A DNA stretch of 59,767 bases, taken from NCBI GenBank assembly GCA_018816345.1, contig JAHIWG010000135.1:1-59767 (forward strand), read 5' to 3'. The position numbers and the translations under genes were made by a program. Source of the stretch: Spirochaetota bacterium. Lineage in GTDB: Bacteria > Spirochaetota > Spirochaetia > Treponematales > UBA12059. Under the pieces are notes generated by a model. It saw nothing but the letters and a program-made list of their open reading frames with translations, had not been told where the DNA came from and did not search any database. Positions 54,498 through 59,767 of this stretch are shown here, piece after piece; positions within the stretch are counted from its first letter, which is position 1, and each line of letters begins with the position of its first letter.

Positions 54498-54527
54498 AAT
54501 ATAGTGTTTTTACTATGTTATCGTCAA
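54498..54527 (-). promoter_or_regulatory. Promoter of trxA with internal inverted repeat
   Basis: TTGACG (plus-strand CGTCAA at 54522-54527) and TATATT (54498-54503) with 18-bp spacing. ATAGT at 54501-54505 and ACTAT at 54512-54516 form an inverted repeat within the spacer and -10 box. A divergent TTCACT/TATGTT pair overlaps it on the plus strand. Confidence 0.6.
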
Positions 54528-54602
54528 TGCGTTTTGTGGGCCGGGCGCGATATCGGCCGTCGATCTAGACGGCTCGTTCGACGACCGATAATGAGGTATA
54601 TT

Positions 54603-55850
54603 ATGACTATGAAACGCGGCGATCGCTCATCCGTACTATGGTGCCTCATCCTGGCCTCGAGCGTAGGCCTCTCGTCCTGCGACTGGATCTCCAGCCTCTT
54701 CCCCGCTTCCTTCGGCCCCGAGTACAGGAACAGCGAGACCAATTTCATAGACGCCAGGAACCTAGCCGCCCCTCCACCGGCCGCCGACCTGGGCTCCGCA
54801 GTGGCCCTCGACGCTACCGGCACCTGGGACTGGGCCTGGCGCGGCCGAGCCGGCGCCGGCAATACCTTCGAGTACATGAGCATGACGAGCGCGGGGCCCG
54901 TGGGGACAGCGGCAGTATCCGGAGCGTACACGCTCGCGGCCGACGAGGAGGCGTGGAGGCTGGAACTCGTCAACCTTGCGGGCGACCCGTACCTTGAAGG
55001 GAACGTCGGGACGACGCCGAGCGGCTGGGCCGTGGACGGGGGCGGCGCGTCGGCGGCTATACAGGCCGAGACGACCACGAGCCACGGCAGGTTCATGCGC
55101 CTTAGTTCCATCCAGGAAAGCTGGGCCGGCTTCGATCCTAACGTGCCGGGCTTCATACTGGACGCGCCTCAATCGTACAGGACCAACGCCTATAGTCTCT
55201 CGGCGTTCTCGCCCACGGCGACGATGCGGTACACGATAGGAGACTACGCTATCCCCGACTTCACCGACCCGAAGAGTTCCAGCCTAGCCGGCCAAGTCCA
55301 TACGCCCGAGATATTCTCGGCGAGCGATTCGAACACCAGGTTCATGTGCGCCCTATCCTCCACGAACCAGACGGTTGACCTTGACGACCTGAGGATAGTC
55401 AGGTTCGACATCAAGGACTCGTCCCGGCTCAGGCTCCTGCTCCGCCCCGTTGACGCGTCCCCTACGCTCGTCGCGGGGCAATACGAATTCTCGCTATGGA
55501 TCAGGCGGCCGGACGGCGCCCTCCTCTACGCCGACGCGGCGAGGACTGGCGCGTCGGCGCGTACCGCCCCCTTCGCGGCCAGCAAGGTCATGCTCGCCAT
55601 GAGGCAGATAGGCTTCGTAGACGACAGGATCGCCCCTATACTCTTCCAAGGGACTTTCGACGTGGGAGACGGCTGGACCCGAGTCGCCCTCAGGATGGAC
55701 GGGGGTAACCTGGACCGATTCGACGAGTCTTCAGCCGAGCCGGTCCTAGAGCTATCCGTCTATCCCTTCGACCCCCAGGAGATAGGTCCGGGATCGGCGC
55801 TCATCGCCGACCCTCGGCTACGCTTCTTCATCGACGGCTATACCGACTAG
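54603..55850 (+). CDS. Lipoprotein of unknown function
   Basis: 415 residues from an ATG at 54603, with GAGG 6 nt upstream. The signal peptide ends in the lipobox GLSSC. The mature protein is rich in short strands and contains several W and Y residues, with phrases such as YEFSLWIRRPDGALLY and WTRVALRMDGGNL that look like carbohydrate-binding or jelly-roll strands, but I recognise no family. It is convergent with the giant surface protein gene. The strong hairpin that follows could end both. Confidence 0.82.
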   Translation: MTMKRGDRSSVLWCLILASSVGLSSCDWISSLFPASFGPEYRNSETNFIDARNLAAPPPAADLGSAVALDATGTWDWAWRGRAGAGNTFEYMSMTSAGPVGTAAVSGAYTLAADEEAWRLELVNLAGDPYLEGNVGTTPSGWAVDGGGASAAIQAETTTSHGRFMRLSSIQESWAGFDPNVPGFILDAPQSYRTNAYSLSAFSPTATMRYTIGDYAIPDFTDPKSSSLAGQVHTPEIFSASDSNTRFMCALSSTNQTVDLDDLRIVRFDIKDSSRLRLLLRPVDASPTLVAGQYEFSLWIRRPDGALLYADAARTGASARTAPFAASKVMLAMRQIGFVDDRIAPILFQGTFDVGDGWTRVALRMDGGNLDRFDESSAEPVLELSVYPFDPQEIGPGSALIADPRLRFFIDGYTD

Positions 55851-55885
55851 GCGGGCGCCGTGTGCGCCCCGGCCCAGGGACATTG

Positions 55886-55907
55886 GGGCCCGGCGATCAC
55901 CGGGCCC
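55886..55907. terminator. GC hairpin between convergent genes
   Basis: GGGCCCGG at 55886-55893 and CCGGGCCC at 55900-55907 form a perfect 8-bp stem with a 6-nt loop. No clear T run follows on either strand, so it is a possible bidirectional terminator or mRNA end stabiliser. Confidence 0.6.
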
Positions 55908-55910
55908 GCG

Positions 55911-58900
55911 TCAGTTCTTCACGACCATCACCTTGCGGATCTCGTCTATCCCCGGGCCTACGACGCGGACGAAGTACATCCCGCGCGCGACCGGGTTGCC
56001 TCCGGCGTTGGATCCGTCCCATGTCATCGTGTAGGTGCCCGCCGCTAGCCGGCCGCGGTGCAATGAGCGCACGACGTCGCCGTCGAGTGTGAAGACGAGC
56101 ACAGTTACCTGCCCGCCCTCCGCGAGGTCTATCCGCACGGCGGCCCGCTCGCGCTTCGCGGAATCGATGACGTTGTTCATGACGGTTACCCCGCCCCGTT
56201 GCTTCTTGATATCCTGGACCTTGTAGCGCCATAGGTCGAACTGCCTCGGGTCGCCGGGCACGGCCCCGCGGGCGACCCAGAGGTCTCCTAGCCTGAACAG
56301 GAAACCCACCTCCGCCCCGCTCGCGATCTCGGGATCCGAGGCCGGCACGAGGTAGTTCCTGGAAAGCCCGTTCGTCGAGGTCATGAACGGCAAGATGATC
56401 CTAGCCTCATCGTTGCCGGCCAGGTTGAAGCCGGAGAGGTAGCTGGGTAGCCAGAACGCCCCGAGCGACTCCTGCCGGCCGGTAATATCGATCGTCGGGG
56501 CCGAGGCGGCCGGCGGGGCGATATCGTAATACATAGTCAGGGCGGTAGACTCGGATACGGAGCCTGAAAGGTTCAGGCCCGTGAATACGGTCGTATCCAT
56601 GTCGTAGAGGCGGCCGGTACCGTCGAATACGCGGAGGAGGCCGAGGGCGCCGGTCGCCAGGGCGCCCTCGGTCGTCGTCTCGTCGCCTACGTGTATGCCG
56701 TCCGAGGCGCCGAGCACCGAGACTGGCCCGATGGCGATATCTATAGCGCGACGGATGACGGTAGGCTCCGCGATGTTGCCGGACCTATCCATCAAGGTAG
56801 CGCCGAGGGCCAGCCTGCCGTCGAGAGCGAATTCCGTCGTAACGGGGGCAGACATGTTGAGCCATAGCTCGCTTACCGGCCCGCTTGGCGTGATGAGGTC
56901 GACGCTCGCAATAGGGGCCGCGACCTTCGAGACCGAGAAATCGGCCTGGGTTATATTGGTAGTCTTGCCTACGACCTGGTATACGGGCTCGGTGAACTGG
57001 AGGTATATCCTGGCACCGCCTATCTCCGCGCTCGTGAACATTATCTTCGGGGGCAGCTTCTCTGCGCAGAATTTGGCCGCATAGTCGGGTAGCAGGTTGC
57101 CTGCGGCGTCCGTTACCAGGCCTAGGCTCTTCTGATAGTTGAATTGCATCTGGCTGCGGGCCGTCCAGGCGGCGTTCAGCGGCACCGGCGTCATCGATAT
57201 GAACGGATCGTCGTTATCGTTCGCGATTGCGCCGAACGCGGGGCTCGTGATCAAGGTATCGAACCCGGTCGAGCCGAAACGATAGACGCCGTCGCCTATA
57301 TCCCTGAACTCCCACCCCGGCAGGCTGTCGATAACGCTGCTCGTGTTGCCCAGCGTATAGAAGAAGGAGCTGTCGCGCATCGGCTCCGAGAAATGCAGCT
57401 CGAACCTATCGATATTGAACGACGAGGCGAGAGGTACGATGTCGAGGAAGTCCGGCTCCAGCGTCAGCGTCGCGCCGAGCTCTGGCGACGCGACGTCCCA
57501 CGCGCTCGTCTCGACGACGGAGACCGTCGCCTTCGGATAGCCCCCGGTGGGCTCTATCGCGTTACCGGACGCGTCGGTCACGAAGGCGTTGGACGGGACC
57601 GCGACCGCTCCGCCCGGCTGGACCGGAGCCGCCGCGAAGTAGCCGGGCCAGAATTGCTGGGCGTTGAGCCCGTAGGACCAGCCGGCCACGGACAGGTAGA
57701 GCCCGTGCGCGCCGTACGCGTTGGGAGCCGCTCGATACATGCCGTTGACCTGGCTCGCCGTCAGGCCGTCGTCAGCCGCGGCCGGCGCGCTGTCGGTCCT
57801 GGCTCCCAGGGAGACGCTCCCGGAGTCGAAGCTCGCGTAGCCGACGATCGCGGCTCCCGACATAGCCCCGCCCCTCTCAGCCGCGCCGGCGAAACTGGCC
57901 ATGCTCTGGGCGTTGGCCGCCGTGGCGTCGGCTATCGTGAATCCCGCGGCGGAACCTATATTAACCGGCTCGGAATACCGAAGCTGCACGTAGTTCCTGC
58001 CGTCGTAGGGAACCGGGATAGGATCGCCCGATACCGGGGCCTGCCCTACCTCTACGCCCACGAGGACGGGGCGGCAGGAGTCGGCGGTGGCTGTATATCT
58101 AGGATAAGAAGACGCTCCATATGCTCGGATCATCGTCTTGCCGTTAGCCGCCCTGAACAAGCCCTTTAAGAAGGACAGGTCCGGTATCGCCGTTTGAGGG
58201 ACCCCGTCTCGATCGGTACTTCGATCGTCGCCTGACGGGACCGCGTCGTCGACGATGTCGCCGGCCGACGAGCCCGTCGCGTCGGTGTTCCAGCTGCCTC
58301 CGCTCGTCAGGATATAGAACGATGATCGATCCCCGGCTCCGTTCGTGGTCGTTACGCAATCCGGATCGGTATAGGTACCCGAGAATTTCAGAGTTCCGCC
58401 GTTATACCACGCAGATCCGTTCGCGACGTTGACGGCCGCGGCGTTGATGAGGCTATGGATCTCGTCGGATGTGTTCTCTATCGCGACGGGAGTTCCGAAC
58501 TGGTCCTGGAATTCGACGCGTATGACGTCGTCGTAAACCGTAGCCGCTAACGATATCTGCGGGCGCGAGAATTGCCATCCTCCGGACCCTGCGAGATTGT
58601 TTCCGCCGCCATCTACGACCAACTGATTGTTCTCGGCGCTTGCGATAACCTGCGACGCGGCGCTAACCCAGCCATCATTGGTAGTCACGTTAGCCACCGT
58701 CATGTTGAACGCAGCCGCGTACGGCGTGCCCCACTGGCCCGGTATCGCCGCGTCGCCGGCGTTGAACTGAGGAGCTGTACCGGTCGCCGCGGGTAGGTTG
58801 AGCGTGAAGGCGCCGACGTTCATGTTAGCGCCGTTATTATAGAAGCTCGCGCCCACGTCCAATACAGCGCCAGTCAGGTCGGCAAAAGTAGCGGTATGGC

Positions 58901-59767
58901 TACTAGGCGTGAAAACGCCAGCGGCAGGTATGGCCGGCGTACTGCCGGCGGGCGAATACGCTAATCCCGAGGATGAATAATATGCATGCCGCGAGTCCCC
59001 CGCAAACGCCCAATCGCCGTCGTCCGCGGAGTACGCGCCGCCGAACACTACGAAGTCGGCGGTGGTTGTTATAGTCTGACCTGCGATGTTGAGGTTCCCT
59101 TGGAAGAAGTAGAGGTTTCGGCAGGTCAAGTTATTATTGAGCGCAATCGTAAAACCACTGGCGTCAATAAATAGGTCAATATTAGTCATCGCTATCATCG
59201 TAGCCGAACCGATGTTGCCGGCCCCCATTATCCGTATATTTGCACTTCCAGCGGTTCCATTTACAGCGCCATCGAAGAATAGTGACCCAATGCCGGAGTT
59301 TAGAGTGAGATATAGCCCTCCGAGATCAAGAGACGATCCAAATCTAATAGACGAATCGGTTGCCGATAGCGTTGCATTCGCTGACAGCGTCACCGCGTCG
59401 TTGTACGTCTGCGCGCCGCTCGTCGTCACCGCGCCTCCGTTCAGTACCACGGTGCCTGCGGCGTCGGTAGTCAGGGACAAGAGGCTCTGCGTCGATCCGA
59501 CCGCTCCCCCGAACGTGGTAGCGCCGCTCCCGTTCACCGTCAGCGTCCTGTTGCTCGCCGCGAGGTCGGCGTCCACCGTTCCAGCGAACCCGATCGCCGT
59601 GCCTGACAGCACCGTGTTCGCCCCGAGCGTCACCGCGTCCGACCAAGTCTGCGTCCCCGTCGTCGCGAGCGTTCCCGACACCGTTACACCGCCGCCGCCG
59701 TTCTTCGTGAAGTTGGCGACGTTCGTGATGTTCCCGAGCGCGAGGCTTATAGCCCCGCTCGTCGTCA
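55911..59767 (-). CDS. Giant repeat-rich surface protein, 5' end beyond window
   Basis: An open frame of at least 1285 residues from the right edge to a stop at 55911. The visible N-terminal part is a haemagglutinin-like beta-repeat region (VTLGANTVLSGTA, VTLSANATLSATD, period 80 residues) without signal peptide in the window. The middle carries at least three Ig-like modules with FSEP-type signatures (LRYSEPVNI, LHFSEPMRD, LQFTEPVYQ), the same type as in the two export-operon lipoproteins. The C-terminal 70 residues (VLVFTLDGDVVRSLHRG, WDGSNAGGNPVARGMYFVR, ending KVMVVKN) form a FlgD-like Ig domain of the kind that ends many secreted proteins. Cell-surface placement is likely. A single GTG at 59681 is inside the frame, not the start. 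Confidence 0.85.
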   Translation of the reverse strand, partial: TTSGAISLALGNITNVANFTKNGGGGVTVSGTLATTGTQTWSDAVTLGANTVLSGTAIGFAGTVDADLAASNRTLTVNGSGATTFGGAVGSTQSLLSLTTDAAGTVVLNGGAVTTSGAQTYNDAVTLSANATLSATDSSIRFGSSLDLGGLYLTLNSGIGSLFFDGAVNGTAGSANIRIMGAGNIGSATMIAMTNIDLFIDASGFTIALNNNLTCRNLYFFQGNLNIAGQTITTTADFVVFGGAYSADDGDWAFAGDSRHAYYSSSGLAYSPAGSTPAIPAAGVFTPSSHTATFADLTGAVLDVGASFYNNGANMNVGAFTLNLPAATGTAPQFNAGDAAIPGQWGTPYAAAFNMTVANVTTNDGWVSAASQVIASAENNQLVVDGGGNNLAGSGGWQFSRPQISLAATVYDDVIRVEFQDQFGTPVAIENTSDEIHSLINAAAVNVANGSAWYNGGTLKFSGTYTDPDCVTTTNGAGDRSSFYILTSGGSWNTDATGSSAGDIVDDAVPSGDDRSTDRDGVPQTAIPDLSFLKGLFRAANGKTMIRAYGASSYPRYTATADSCRPVLVGVEVGQAPVSGDPIPVPYDGRNYVQLRYSEPVNIGSAAGFTIADATAANAQSMASFAGAAERGGAMSGAAIVGYASFDSGSVSLGARTDSAPAAADDGLTASQVNGMYRAAPNAYGAHGLYLSVAGWSYGLNAQQFWPGYFAAAPVQPGGAVAVPSNAFVTDASGNAIEPTGGYPKATVSVVETSAWDVASPELGATLTLEPDFLDIVPLASSFNIDRFELHFSEPMRDSSFFYTLGNTSSVIDSLPGWEFRDIGDGVYRFGSTGFDTLITSPAFGAIANDNDDPFISMTPVPLNAAWTARSQMQFNYQKSLGLVTDAAGNLLPDYAAKFCAEKLPPKIMFTSAEIGGARIYLQFTEPVYQVVGKTTNITQADFSVSKVAAPIASVDLITPSGPVSELWLNMSAPVTTEFALDGRLALGATLMDRSGNIAEPTVIRRAIDIAIGPVSVLGASDGIHVGDETTTEGALATGALGLLRVFDGTGRLYDMDTTVFTGLNLSGSVSESTALTMYYDIAPPAASAPTIDITGRQESLGAFWLPSYLSGFNLAGNDEARIILPFMTSTNGLSRNYLVPASDPEIASGAEVGFLFRLGDLWVARGAVPGDPRQFDLWRYKVQDIKKQRGGVTVMNNVIDSAKRERAAVRIDLAEGGQVTVLVFTLDGDVVRSLHRGRLAAGTYTMTWDGSNAGGNPVARGMYFVRVVGPGIDEIRKVMVVKN
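59386..59767 (-). repeat. 80-residue repeats in the giant surface protein
   Basis: AGCGTCACCGCGTC occurs at 59386 and again at 59626, 240 bp apart, corresponding to DAVTLSAN and DAVTLGAN in the protein. A further partial unit begins at the right edge of the window. Confidence 0.8.

Noticed and set aside
55911-59767. Type IX secretion system
   Set aside because: Only a FlgD-like C-terminal domain is present; no por/gld or spr machinery occurs in the window, so the system cannot be claimed.

Overview
The window is GC-rich (roughly two thirds G+C by eye), densely packed, and looks like a chromosomal piece from a spirochaete, probably a free-living or gut relative of Treponema. This is inferred from gene content: a FliG with the long N-terminal extension of spirochaetal FliG1, a CDP-choline phospholipid pathway of the kind described in treponemes, and many lipoproteins with short, poorly conserved lipoboxes. 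No rRNA, tRNA, CRISPR array, insertion sequence or phage gene was seen. No stretch over 300 bases lacks a gene. The longest gaps are 32227-32414 and 50905-51056, and both carry promoter or terminator signals.

Region 1 (1-19905, minus strand) is one coupled operon of nine genes, read from 19905 leftwards: a lipoprotein, a TPR lipoprotein, a TolC-like outer-membrane lipoprotein, an HlyD-like adaptor lipoprotein, two lipoproteins with Big_5-type Ig modules, two RND transporters, and a secreted alanine-rich giant of at least 2119 residues that runs off the left edge. It looks like a complete RND export machine with unusual accessory parts. Region 2 (20010-25202) holds a YegP-like small protein, then a minus-strand set with mannonate dehydratase, a DUF59/MIP18 protein, a membrane protein, an ArsA/Get3-type ATPase and a small helical protein, behind the cstA transporter gene.

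Region 3 (25311-32226, minus) is an operon that appears to encode the CDP-choline route to phosphatidylcholine: CPT-type phosphotransferase, phosphoesterase, APC permease, nucleotidyltransferase-like protein, LicA-type kinase, DedA protein and LicC-type cytidylyltransferase. Region 4 (32415-43340) has a duplicated beta-helix lipoprotein, a uvrB-GNAT-XRE operon, pdxR divergent from pdxST with a 12-bp repeat operator, htrA divergent from fliG1, and a cobalamin adenosyltransferase.

Region 5 (43473-55850) carries a TPR-GAF-GGDEF cyclase, a PpiD/SurA-like chaperone with a DUF115/Maf-like protein, lepA, a glutaredoxin plus FTR-catalytic pair, iscS-thiI (tRNA sulfur), thioredoxin and a lipoprotein. 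Region 6 (55911-59767, minus) is the 3' part of a giant repeat-rich surface protein ending in a FlgD-like Ig domain and running off the right edge.

Promoters resembling sigma-70 sites (TTGaca-17/18-TAtaaT) can be seen repeatedly. Four genes (uvrB, lepA, fliG1, iscS) have a -10 element only 6-8 nt before the start codon and no Shine-Dalgarno, suggesting leaderless mRNAs. ATGA stop/start overlaps join genes at twelve junctions.
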